In this document: positions 1 to 9,367 of the stretch, one piece after another
Position numbering within the stretch: position 1 is the first letter of the stretch
How the letters are laid out: every line of letters begins with the position of its first letter
NCBI GenBank assembly: GCA_947396885.1
Contig: OX377204.1
Coordinates: 39,579,975 to 39,643,974 of the forward strand
Origin: Heligmosomoides polygyrus polygyrus
Taxonomy: Eukaryota; Nematoda; Chromadorea; Rhabditida; Heligmosomidae
Length of the DNA: 64,000 bases
Direction of reading: 5' to 3'
Program-made: the position numbers and the translations under genes
The notes under the pieces: generated by a model
Database searches by the model: none
What the model saw: the letters and a program-made list of their open reading frames with translations, nothing else
Told to the model about the DNA's origin: nothing

Positions 1-96
1 AGTTCTCGTCCATGCATGGGCGCTTGCTTGTGTGTGACGTGAACGTCCAGCAGCAGATCTTATGATATTGAATTGCGCCGCTAGCAGAAAATGAGG

Positions 97-104
97 CATT
101 TCAG
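97..104 (+). promoter_or_regulatory. Possible trans-splice acceptor upstream of the Kv start codon
   Basis: GGCATTTCAG lies 52 bases before the ATG at 157 and has the nematode TTTCAG acceptor form. Nematode mRNAs are often spliced leader trans-spliced shortly before the start codon. It could equally be a cis acceptor for an upstream 5' UTR exon outside the window. If used, the ATG at 91 is removed and translation starts at 157. Confidence 0.3.
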
Positions 105-156
105 GGCGGCGCAGCAGCACAAAAAACGTCTTGTTCCATTACGGAAAACGGACGCC

Positions 157-3100
157 ATGAGTCACGCCGAGCGACGAAATTTCCTCATTCTCGACGACGT
201 GTGGCGCTCTGGAGGCAGCGAGTGTTTCCAGGTGAGAAGTGCCCGCTCCAGGGGAACGAAGTCGCCGCCACACCGCGTCAGTCAAGCAGCGCGTCCGCCT
301 GGGGGCGCCGCCGCCAGCAATGGCCGAAACTCCATTTCTGCGCCTAATGGAGCGGCCTCGCGACTGGCAAGTCCCCTGAATCAGCGCCGCTTGTCTTCGG
401 CATATTTTCTCGAGAACTGGTATCTCTCTCGCGGCGGACGCCAACACCAGGGGCGCGGCTGGGAGGGAACTTTTAGGGTTTGCTGCGGGCATACTGCTTC
501 GGGCTTAATTGTAGGCAGCTGGTTGTAGGAAAAAGGCACATTCCTAACATTAGGAAGAGGGAACATGGAGAGTACTTTTCGTAGCATCCTTCTGGAATAG
601 GAACTCTTTTGATTAAAATTCCCCGTCCAATGTCAGCCACAACGATACCTAAAAAAGCAGCTGAACCCATTCTTTTATTTATCGATGCTTTCAAAAAGTG
701 GTGCAGTACCAGCTAGCCTCTTGAGGCATGAAGCTGTTTTTTCTTTTCTTGAGTTTGGAACGGTTTAGATAAGGAATGTGCCCAAAAAAAACCAAAGCTT
801 CCTTCAGGGCTGGTGGTTTGGTGCCAGATCTGTATGGAACAACAAAACAGAATTTCTGTCAACGCTTAGTAGGCGTTCCAACTGCTAGCTCTAGACCGTA
901 TGGGAGTGGAGTGTTTGGCAGGTCTCAAATAGAGTTGGATAGAGCCTAATCTTTCGTACTCCACGATGTAGTGAAAATTCAGTAATTTCAACCAAAAAAC
1001 GGCCATTTGCGGTTGAGTGTAAAAAGCCGTTATTATTTTCACTAGCTGTCCCACAGCGCGTAGAGGGCTCCAATGCCACTACTTCAGCTACAACATATAA
1101 GTTTGAGGCCGGGTTTAACCAGAGCCACTATGCGTGCTTTAGAAGATCTATTTGATGTTCAGCATACCACCCATACGCCGCTCATTTGTTTCTAACATGC
1201 GAGAAGGTTTTTGTCTTTGACCGCTGGTGAGGCTTTAAGTGAGAGCGCTGACCGGGAGATCCAGAGAAGTGTTTATCAGGTGAAGCGCAGAAGTATGTAC
1301 ATAAATAGGGAACTGGGCGCAACCTTCAAGAACGCGCTGGGATGGGGCGAAGGCAAGAAAGATTAGGAAGGAATGGAGCGCACCTAGAAATAAGGCAAGG
1401 GCGGATGTCTCTGAAGGAACGGACGGAATACAAGCCGAGAGGAGCCCTTAACGGTTCTGTTCTATGATATTATTTCGAACAAGGTTTTGCCTTTATTGGT
1501 AGTGACCGCGTTCTGGTGGCTGAGGTCCTGTTGTTCGTAGAGCAGAGCTCTGGCAGTTACATAATAACGATGGGACAACAAGCTGGAACTCTCTCAAAAT
1601 CTCATTAATATCATAAAACAGCGTTAAAAGTAGTACAGCAACGAAGGTTCGAGTCAGACGTGATTCGAATCCTTCTGAGAGCCGAACTCTTCCTCTTCAG
1701 ATAATTCCGCCGGGCGGTATCGGTCCTGATGGCGAGCCGATGTTCCTCCGACTGAACATCGGGGGAACGCGATATATGCTACTCGTAGACGCGCTTCTTC
1801 GAGCTGAACCCTCAGGATTCCTCGCAAAATTTGTTCAACTCACGCACACCGCACGGTTAAAGGCGCGTCATTTGCTTGTTTTCCCTCTGAAGTGGAGACT
1901 GAATAGAAGGTGTGCAGGTGGCCGACGCCTACCTCCCGGCCGAGGACTCGTACTTCTTCCAAAGATCGCCAGTCGCTTTCGAGGCGATATTCCAGTACTA
2001 CGCGACCGGCGTAGTGCATAGGCCGTCTGAGGTGAGTAATCTCGAATCAATTACTGGGAGGAAATAAGGTGGCAGGGAAACCTAATAGGCGCCTGCTGCC
2101 AACAGCCGGGCATCGTCGGCGCCTTTTTCTGAGCAGCGTTGCGAAGTGACACCTCTCACCCTCAGGTGTGTCCGGCGTCGTTCCTCTCCGAGCTCGACTT
2201 TTGGCGCATCTCGCACCAACATGTGGGGTCTTGCTGTGCAGACATCGTGCCGCAAAAGAAGGAAGAGGAGAAGGAAGAGGAAAAGGTGCTTGGTGTGTTG
2301 CATTCCTCCTGCTGGTCGTGCAAATTACAATTTCGTCTCCAGGTCGACGACACGACTTTCGACAACTTAATGTTCGGCAAGGTGCGTCGGCGGATGTGGA
2401 CGTTTCTCGAGCGACCTGGCTCCTCGATGCAAGCCAAGGCGTTCGAACTCTCATCGACCCTATTCGTCGCTATCTCAGTCATGGGCCTGAGCTTTGGAAC
2501 CATACCCGATTTCCAGGTTCGTGTTTACGCGTGAGCTATCTAGAGCGCTTCACCACGCTTCCCTTCACAAGTTGTTCTGAGAGCTTCGTCGCTTTCCTTA
2601 ACTAGGGAAGGAAAACGACGAAAAATGTAAAAATTTGTTTTTGCGATTAACCACGGAAGAAAATGCTGCTGTTTCTGGTGTTGTCTTCAATATTTTTTAA
2701 AAAGCCGCGAAACCAACACCACAGCTGCAACCCAACTGCCAACACCCACTAAATCGCTAACCATAGGTGTCAGCACCTCTGCAACCGAGAGGCTTAAACC
2801 CTTTTTGGTATATGTCGCGTAGGTGAGCAGCATTGGTAGATGGGAACGCCTAAACCAATCAGACCGCACGGAATGGGCATTCCATTCACAGAGGGCATGT
2901 ACAGTTGGTACCCTAATGGGCTGGCATGTATTCGGCTTGTTCTGTGTTTGGTTACTATTGGCTGGCCCGCTCCCGCCTACCAATGCTGCTCACCTACGCG
3001 ACATGTACCCCCTTTTTTCCTATGACATGAAGCTCGTATTCAGGTGTGGGGTCAGAGAGGGACTAAGGATTTGTCGAGAGTTACGCTATTTCTCGTACAG

Positions 3101-6100
3101 CGCAATCGACACTAGTCTCCGATTATCACAGGCATCGAATCTATATTCAGTCACTGGCCTTCGCCCAGCCCAACTGAACCCTATAATATCCACAGAACAC
3201 CAATCTGCAAATTGATTGGATACCAAAAATCATTGTACGGGTCAAACATGCACTCAGATTGCCTATACTATTTCACATTGAAATGGAATATGTAGGTGGC
3301 GCACCTGCAAAAGTATTCATTTACGCCCGACGTTATTATTATCGCCCTATCCATTACATCTGACCATCACGTCACGTGGTAGCGTAGTCGGACGAGGTGC
3401 CGAGTGTCGCATGGGCCCAGAATGGATGTTCTTCGATCGCGTGCCACCCAGGCCATCGAGCCCTCAGTTCGTCCAGGATCGGTGAATTGGGGCGAGGCTT
3501 TTCTGGGAAGATCAAAACGCTGGCTTGCTTGTGGCCTGACTCCTTCAGTAATTAAATTAGGTTGGACTGAAAGCTCCCGCCGGAAAGCTTGAATGTCGAA
3601 GCAATTTTTAATTTTTTGTGATCTCCATATATGCACTCTTCACGGCGTTGTTTCCTTGTAGTTCAAGAAACGTTGTCAAAGTGGAATTCCCGCCGTGAAC
3701 AAGAGCAGCGCAAAAATGCCCTTTGCCAGTTCATGAGCTCCAACTGTCCAGTTCCTCACAATTTCAAGATTTCAAACTATTCTTATAGGCAGTGATGCGC
3801 CATGCTTAAAAGCACTTAACCATAACTGAGGTGTTTGAACGGAACGAAGCCGTCGTCATTTGAGTTTAGATGTCAAAAACGGCCGAAAGTTTCGGCTCGT
3901 CCTAATAGGGACAATATACAACACACGTGCACCATTCAATCGAATTAATCAACACCATCATTTATTGTCTTCTCCTTTATTTTCCATGCATCTATGTGAA
4001 GCCAGTGAATGATGAGGATGAAGGATGAAGCTAAGCGCTAATAAGTTCCTGTTTGGGATGCACCACAAACTCCACTTCTACAGGATACCGTGGACACAAT
4101 TTTAAAGAGTGGCCTAAGCCATGAATATCTGGGTCAGGCGATATCCAAGGCAATGATCTAAGCTTCTAAAGCACTTCTGGTGCCGTCTCACAGAACTCAG
4201 AAAGATAGAACGCTTAGCTGCTCTTGGCGAAAAACAAAGGTGGGACAGTTTTGAGGTACCATGGAGGGACTGCTTCACTGTCCCCAATACATCTTGTAAA
4301 ACCACATTCAATCCCGAATCATGCCGGTGTTAGACTTCGATGAATTGATCGTGCTTTTCCTATAATCCTGCCCTCAGAATAAGTTTGGAACACCATCTCT
4401 TATTGATAACTCGACGCTGGAGTCGAGTGCTGCTCTCATGTTCTACCTTTTTGGATGGATGAGAGAGTCTGTGCTAAGGTTGGACAAAAAGTCGGCATGT
4501 GGCTTTATTTCTCAAATAGGAGCGTCGTTTGGCTTCTACTGGCAGTCTCCACTTTTTGTCAGTGTCTTTTGTTGACGGCTAATTCTTAACACATCTCATC
4601 TAGAGCTCCGACGCAAGCCTCACTTTCAGACAGCATGTTGTCACACTCATGGGCCACAAATTGGGGTTTTTCCTGCGCCCTTCGATAGCCAGCCATCAGC
4701 GCGTGGTCCTCGAAAAAAGCACAGATGCAGAAAGCGCAAGCCCTAACACTAGAGAACACGCTCCAGACGCTTTCGCGGATAATGCCCCCTCCCCCCGCCG
4801 AAGATCTCTCTGGTCAGATCTCACCTTTCACTTCGTTCGAAAAAGTGCCAACGACAGTTGCAGGTGACGCACTACATGCCGCCACACAACGAGACGATCG
4901 TGTTGCCGAACGGCACGGTGACGGTGGTCGAGAAAGTGGAGGAGATGCGAGTCGAACACCCGGCCTTCGTGTTCACCGAACGGATATGCATCGCCTTCTT
5001 CACGGTCGAGTACTGCCTGCGGTTGTTCGCAGCGCCCCGAAAACTGCGATTCGCTCTAAAGCCGCTGAACTTGGTCGATCTGCTGGCGATCGTGCCCTTC
5101 TACCTCGAGCTGCTGCTCACCCTGTGCGGCGTCGACGACAAGAAGCTGCGAGACCTGCGGTGGGCGTTCTTGGTGGTACGGATCCTGCGAGTTCTGCGTG
5201 TGATCCGAATCATCAAACTCGGTCGCTTCTCTTCCGGCCTGCAGACGTTCGGCATGACCTTGCAACGGTCGCAGAAGCAGCTGCAGATGATGACGATCGT
5301 GCTGCTTACTGGCGTCGTCTTCTTCTCGACCATGATCTACTTCCTGGAGAAGGACGAGGACGGCACTCCGTTCACGAGCATACCGGCTGCATACTGGTGG
5401 TGCATCGTGACGATGACAACTGTCGGCTACGGAGACGCCGTGCCTGCCACCACCAGTGAGTTTGTTCAATAGTTTGCTTTGTGTTCGTGTGTAGTGTGTG
5501 AAGGAGGAGTGAGAATTTGGCCCCAGTGATATGCGATATGTTTCCTGTATTTTCCTACCAATGAGGTTTCAGGTGGAATTTTTTATAATCGGCGTCACGT
5601 GTCGATCCTACGGTTGTCTTCAGAGGCACACTGTTCCACCTTTTCGCTTCTGGTTGTTGACTGAGACTCCAGATGACTGAGAGTTCAACCGTCGGTGGAG
5701 CGTTGTACCTCTGATGTCTATCAAAGGGTCGACGCCTCAGGACGAAAATTCCACCTAAAACTCTTGTTGGCAGAACACATGGGTTTTCAACAGAAAACTT
5801 GGAGTTCGTTGAGCTTCAGTGATCTCTTTTTTCGCATTTGTGGTCACCTGTGCTGGAGTAGTTCTATAACTTTGCTCTGCCACACTCAGTCACTGCATCA
5901 TTTTCATACACGAGTACAATGCCTTGTTATAATGCTTTTTTTTTTCTCAAATATTTTGAATAGACGCATTTTAGCGCAGTCGGAGAAGATGCGGGCCGTC
6001 GCATGCACCTGTCCAGCGAAAGTCATTTTATGGGCCATACACCGCATTCAAACTGCCTCCATGGTATTCTGTAGGATTAGTATGCGCGGCGCATCCCAAC

Positions 6101-8730
6101 TAGGGGCTGTTTAACACAACCTTTCTATTCTATGCTGCAGAAGCTGGTGAGCTGCATTTCTCAAAGAAGATAAAAACTCCTGGGGCTATCTTATGGTGAG
6201 GAATTTATTCACTTCCATACTCTTGAAACCGTCTTGCCTCCCATAGACTAGCCTGCGAGTTTGATGACTCAAATAGCAGTCAATGAAGCCAACAGTTTTC
6301 AAATCTGTTCGAAAGCTGCTATGACTTCTAATCTTCTCTGGCCGTTAGAATGAGCAGCTGGTCGGAAAGGGCATAAAAACGAAAACTAAAGCGCTCCCAC
6401 CTACAGTCAATACGCCGCACACACGCTTTATCCCGCTTACGAGCTTATGCGCCGACGATCAATGGTGATTAAAAGTCCGAGTTACAAGCAAAAAAAGCTA
6501 TAAATGTAACACAATCAGCTGGAACTATTCTATGATGCGACGCGAACGAAGGCACAAGCAAGCAGGCCTTGGAAAGCGCGAAACTTGACGACCTTCACAA
6601 ACAGCCATCCAGGAAATGCATACGCTGCGATAGGATAAAGGAAAGACGTCGACGGTAGTCATTAGATCAGCGGGGTGCAATCTACTCATACGGGCTGTCA
6701 TGGTATATCCTATACAATGACTTTCGGCGGCCAGCCGATGAACAACTCAGTGTTGTACGTTTCGAAGACATGCGTGGTACCATTTTAGCGACCCCGATAA
6801 GATGGAAAGCATGGATGGCCCGAACAGGCCCCAAAACAGGATCTTCGCTTGGTCTCCTCCCACGTAAAAAGATTGCGTTTTTTTTTCAATGTTTAATATG
6901 AAGATCTTCTTCTTCTTCAGCGTCTGTCCCGCTTAGATGCGGGGTCCGCTTTCCAGGAATGCTAGCGCCACTTTTCCCGATTAAATGCCTGATCGGGGTA
7001 AGTCTTTAAGTCCATCTCCAAGCCCTGATGTAGCGTATCAAGCCACCGCTGCTTTGGTCGCCCTCGTGGCCGCCGTCAGGGTACATCAAGGCCAGTCTTT
7101 CGGATTTGCTCGAAGGACGTGGCCGTACCATCGCGGGCGGGCTTCGCGCATCTCAGAGATCGGGGCGACACAGAAGAAGAAGAGGAAGCATATAGGGATA
7201 GCTCCATGCAATTATTCATTACACCGAGATGTTTGTCTAGTTGATGGTCTGAGCCAATGTCGATGGAGTTTTGAAATGGAGATCTCACGCATTGTTGTTC
7301 TTTCTTCGCCTGAATTCAATGTAAGCGGCAATTGCGGATGTATATGACTGCATTTGTCCAAGACAGAGCTATGCGCTGAAACCACAAAACTATGTATATA
7401 GTTACTGAAATGTAGAATCCGTAGTCCGATCTGAAAAGAGTGTGACGGCGCCATATTTTTTCCTCTGGAACACCGCTGGCATTGTAAATAATTCTGTGCT
7501 TTTTTATTGGAGTTCATCTTAGTACAGAATTTCTCTTTTAAGTTAGAATGAAGACATTGTTTTGTTTTCATCTAAGGAACGCTTTGGTATTCAAATCACA
7601 TCACTGAAAAATTGGTGGGGACTGCGAGCGTAATAGTGAAAAGGATATCCTCTACCAAAACCCGTATGTATCTAGGGTCCCGTGGCGGGATTGCAGTTAC
7701 GATTGTTGAGAATACATGGGTAGCGTTGAATTATAGTAGTTCAGTGTCGCAGAGAGACTCCACTCGGAGAAGATTACATCTCATCACTAGATTAGGTTTG
7801 AGTCAATCTCTTCTCTACACGAGAGCGCAGGTTTCTGCCCAGCATCGAACTTACACACTTCGCTCCATCCACATCGCAGAATTATCTAATTCTATTAACT
7901 GCACCTTCTGCTCGGAAATCTTTAGTCATAGACGAAGGAATTTCTCGACCAAGTAAAAAGCAGTCAGGGAGAACGTGGTGGCACAGCCGCAGGAGATGTA
8001 TGCTGTCGTCTGCATTCCCGGATCAAGCTCTTAGACCAGGTCCCACATCGACCAACACCCTTCAATTAACACAACACACCGACTTGTCTATTCGCTGGCC
8101 ACTGCAAGTCATTGCATAAACTAAATACGCATTCTAATAATCTCAACTATTGTACATCCTACTGAAGGTGCATGCGCGTCGCGTCCCAGGCGGGGATTGA
8201 TTAAGGCAGCTCTTTATATTTTTATTTTCCACATGCAGTGGAAAGCAGAGTCTCACTTAGAAGTTTTCCGGCCGAGAAAGGCAATGGTAGGTGGACAGTG
8301 AATAGTTTATTTGTATTAATTTGAAGATATCATAAGTGTGTGTATCTGATTCGTTGCGTGCCTTGGTTCATTACGGATCTCGAGATAAATTTAGGAAGAA
8401 AATTTATCAATCTAAGGAATGAGCTGCCTTCGACAAAGTTAATTGAGTCACACAGCTGACTTGCTTAACTTGGTCCTGCATAGCAAGTCTTCCCGACGAA
8501 TTTCCACTGGACTCCAATGAGTGCCTCACCTGTGTGTCATTTCAGTGGGAAAGATTATCGCTTCGGCTGCGATCATGTGTGGAGTGCTGGTGCTGGCGCT
8601 GCCGATCACGATCATCGTCGACAACTTCATCAAAGTGGCCCAGGATGAGCAGCAGGCCGAGCAGACGAAGCTCGACCAGAGCAGGCAGGAGCTCGCGCTC
8701 CAGTCCATGCTCCACGGTGACGAGGACTGA
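157..8730 (+). CDS. Voltage-gated potassium channel alpha-type subunit (non-Shaker Kv, Kv2-4-like), seven exons
   Basis: Exons inferred at 157-231, 1701-1862, 1918-2031, 2166-2285, 2343-2516, 4864-5455 and 8546-8730. Together they give 1,422 nt, 473 residues plus TGA, with matching phases at every junction. The product should be a plasma-membrane tetrameric K+ channel subunit opened by depolarisation. Residues about 38-145 form the T1 tetramerisation domain (LNIGGTRY; DSYFFQRSPVAFEAIFQYY; ELDFW). The membrane core follows: S1 190-211, S2 250-273, S3 287-305, S4 318-338 with Arg/Lys every third residue, S5 358-378, the filter TVGYGD near 401-406, and S6. Two N-glycosylation sequons (NET, NGT) lie in the S1-S2 loop. 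The C-terminal tail is short. A start at 91 is in the same frame and cannot be excluded. The non-Shaker class is clear from the T1 zinc motif; the exact subfamily (Shab, Shaw, Shal or nematode KVS) is not. Confidence 0.9.
232..1700 (+). other. Kv intron 1; no recognisable gene or repeat
   Basis: Bounded by the donor CAG|GTGAGA and the acceptor CTCTTCAG. Six-frame reading shows only short unsupported open frames. No tRNA, transposon end or conserved domain was recognised. Confidence 0.4.
1701..2516 (+). CDS. Kv channel exons 2-5: T1 domain and S1
   Basis: Four exons separated by short introns (55, 134 and 57 nt) in the order expected for a Kv T1 domain. Exon 2 carries FLRLNIGGTRY and the helix FLAKFVQLTHTARLK. 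Exon 3 carries VADAYLPAEDSYFFQRSPVAFEAIF and YYATGVVHRP. Exon 4 carries the ELDFWRIS stretch and ends in a Lys/Glu-rich run (KKEEEKEEEK). Exon 5 has RRRMWTFLERPGSS, the usual T1-S1 junction, then S1. His of VVHRPSE and Cys of the next exon give HX5C, followed 20 residues later by CC; this is the intersubunit zinc site known from Kv2, Kv3 and Kv4 and absent from Kv1. Exon 2 appears to end at a GC donor (1863-1864, GCGCGT), the one non-GT donor in this gene; the resulting protein joins cleanly. Confidence 0.88.
2807..3009. mobile_element. Short MITE with 33-bp terminal inverted repeats in Kv intron 5
   Basis: Bases 2807-2839 and the reverse complement of 2977-3009 match at 32 of 33 positions (core GTCGCGTAGGTGAGCAGCAT). 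The 203-bp element carries no coding sequence. Target duplication is unclear because T-rich tracts flank both ends. The remaining parts of the intron (2517-2806 and 3010-4863) hold nothing recognised. Confidence 0.7.
4864..5455 (+). CDS. Kv channel exon 6: S2 to pore and selectivity filter
   Basis: A 592-nt exon begins after the acceptor GTTGCAG and ends at CACCA|GTGAGT. It encodes the S1-S2 extracellular loop with two Asn glycosylation sites, S2 (FFTVEYCLRLFAAP), S3 (NLVDLLAIVPFYLELLL), the voltage sensor S4 (VRILRVLRVIRIIKLGRF, six basic residues at three-residue spacing), the S4-S5 linker and S5, the pore helix (AAYWWCIVTM) and the filter TTVGYGD. All hallmark residues of a conducting, voltage-sensing Kv pore are present. 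The exon ends in phase 1, which matches the last exon and restores a Thr-Thr-Met-Gly-Lys junction entering S6. Confidence 0.93.
5456..8545 (+). other. Kv intron 6, including a retrotransposon 3' fragment
   Basis: Intron between the filter exon and the S6 exon. Apart from the RTE fragment at about 6905-7130 I see no supported gene, repeat array or minus-strand Ig/FN3 exon. Open frames here are short and compositionally ordinary. Confidence 0.4.
6905..7130 (-). mobile_element. RTE-B non-LTR retrotransposon, 3' terminal fragment
   Basis: Read on the minus strand, a frame gives [14 protein letters not shown], then PDQAFNREKW, a stop, and ADPASKRDRR. This is the C-terminal signature also found in the near-complete copy at 28758-31782 ([18 protein letters not shown]). 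It ends in an (AAG)n tract seen as TTCTTCTTCTTC on the plus strand, the kind of simple-repeat 3' tail typical of RTE elements. Upstream the frame is broken (GHVLRANPKDWP then a stop). This is a dead 5'-truncated insertion inside a Kv intron. Confidence 0.7.
8546..8730 (+). CDS. Kv channel last exon: S6 gate and C-terminus
   Basis: The exon starts after TTGTGTGTCATTTCAG and ends at TGA. It encodes MGKIIASAAIMCGVLVLALPITIIVDNF followed in frame by a short hydrophilic Glu/Gln-rich tail ending in HGDED. S6 is otherwise typical, but the bend motif reads PIT rather than PVP or PIP. In vertebrates the same loss of the second proline is seen in modulatory, electrically silent Kv subunits. The intron before it is 3.1 kb. 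No canonical AATAAA is obvious directly after the stop. Confidence 0.9.
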
Positions 8731-9219
8731 CGAAGTCTTCCACCTGTGTATGTTGTGTTGTTCGTTTGGAGTGGGACGGCTTGTCGAGCTCGTTCCCTTC
8801 CCCCATGTGAATACGAGTATCGCCGTTTGTTAAGTGCACGTTCTCTTATTGATTCGACATTGCTGGACATGCTAGATGGAGACGAGCGATTCTAAGCCAC
8901 CCCTTCACTTCTGCCTTCATACCACCTCCTATCTGACCTACGAGCTCCTTTGACCTCCCTGGACAAACCGGATGTCTCCCGCCTAACATATCGGAAATCG
9001 CTCGCAGTCCTGTCTAGTCGGTCCACCACTCCCAGCCCTTGCACTTCCAGGTGTCACGGAGTTGCCGTTGTTGGAACGATTACATTGTTCGATTTAGCCA
9101 CAGCTAGCTCACATCCGGTTACCTTGTGATTTCTGTTCTCTTCGATTCGCATTCTTCGTTGAAATATTTAAGTGTACATTATATGTTTGTTGAATGAATT
9201 CTCGATGACTAGAGCGTAC
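8731..9219. other. Kv 3' UTR / convergent interval
   Basis: About 490 bases between the Kv stop codon and the splice donor of the minus-strand giant-gene exon. It presumably holds the Kv 3' UTR. No further minus-strand Ig reading frame was seen here, although the exon at 9220-9367 requires a downstream partner. Confidence 0.4.
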
Positions 9220-9367
9220 CTGTGAACGAAAGGCGCAGCTTCACCGTCTCTCCCTCGTCGTACACAAGTGTGGAGGTGTAGCGATCAGGACGGATGATTT
9301 CCGGCTGGGCGTCCATGTTCAGCTTGAATTGGTGCTCACACGTACCGTGGTCATTCCGGAGCACAAC
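9220..9367 (-). CDS. Titin-like exon: end of one Ig and start of the next
   Basis: Minus-strand exon after the acceptor AACATCTTAG, encoding [14 protein letters not shown] (G strand of an Ig) then [13 protein letters not shown] ... [11 protein letters not shown] (first strands of a new Ig). It ends in phase 1 at G|GTACGC. It exactly completes the Ig left open at 20186, giving [15 protein letters not shown], so an intron of 10.8 kb separates them. The new Ig is not completed in any minus-strand frame I could recognise in 1-9219. Confidence 0.82.

Noticed and set aside
2139..2605. Overlapping plus and minus frames around the Kv T1 exons as separate genes
   Set aside because: They run through the introns between Kv exons and change frame relative to the channel; no independent support.
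3367..3636. 89-residue minus-strand frame in a Kv intron as a possible missing titin-like exon
   Set aside because: It lacks an Ig or FN3 pattern (no W-x-K-D-G, no D-x-G-x-Y) and has no suitable splice sites in phase 1.
4725..5459. 244-residue plus-strand frame and the minus-strand frames over the Kv pore exon
   Set aside because: They overlap the Kv exon in other frames, and the Kv frame carries all the channel motifs.
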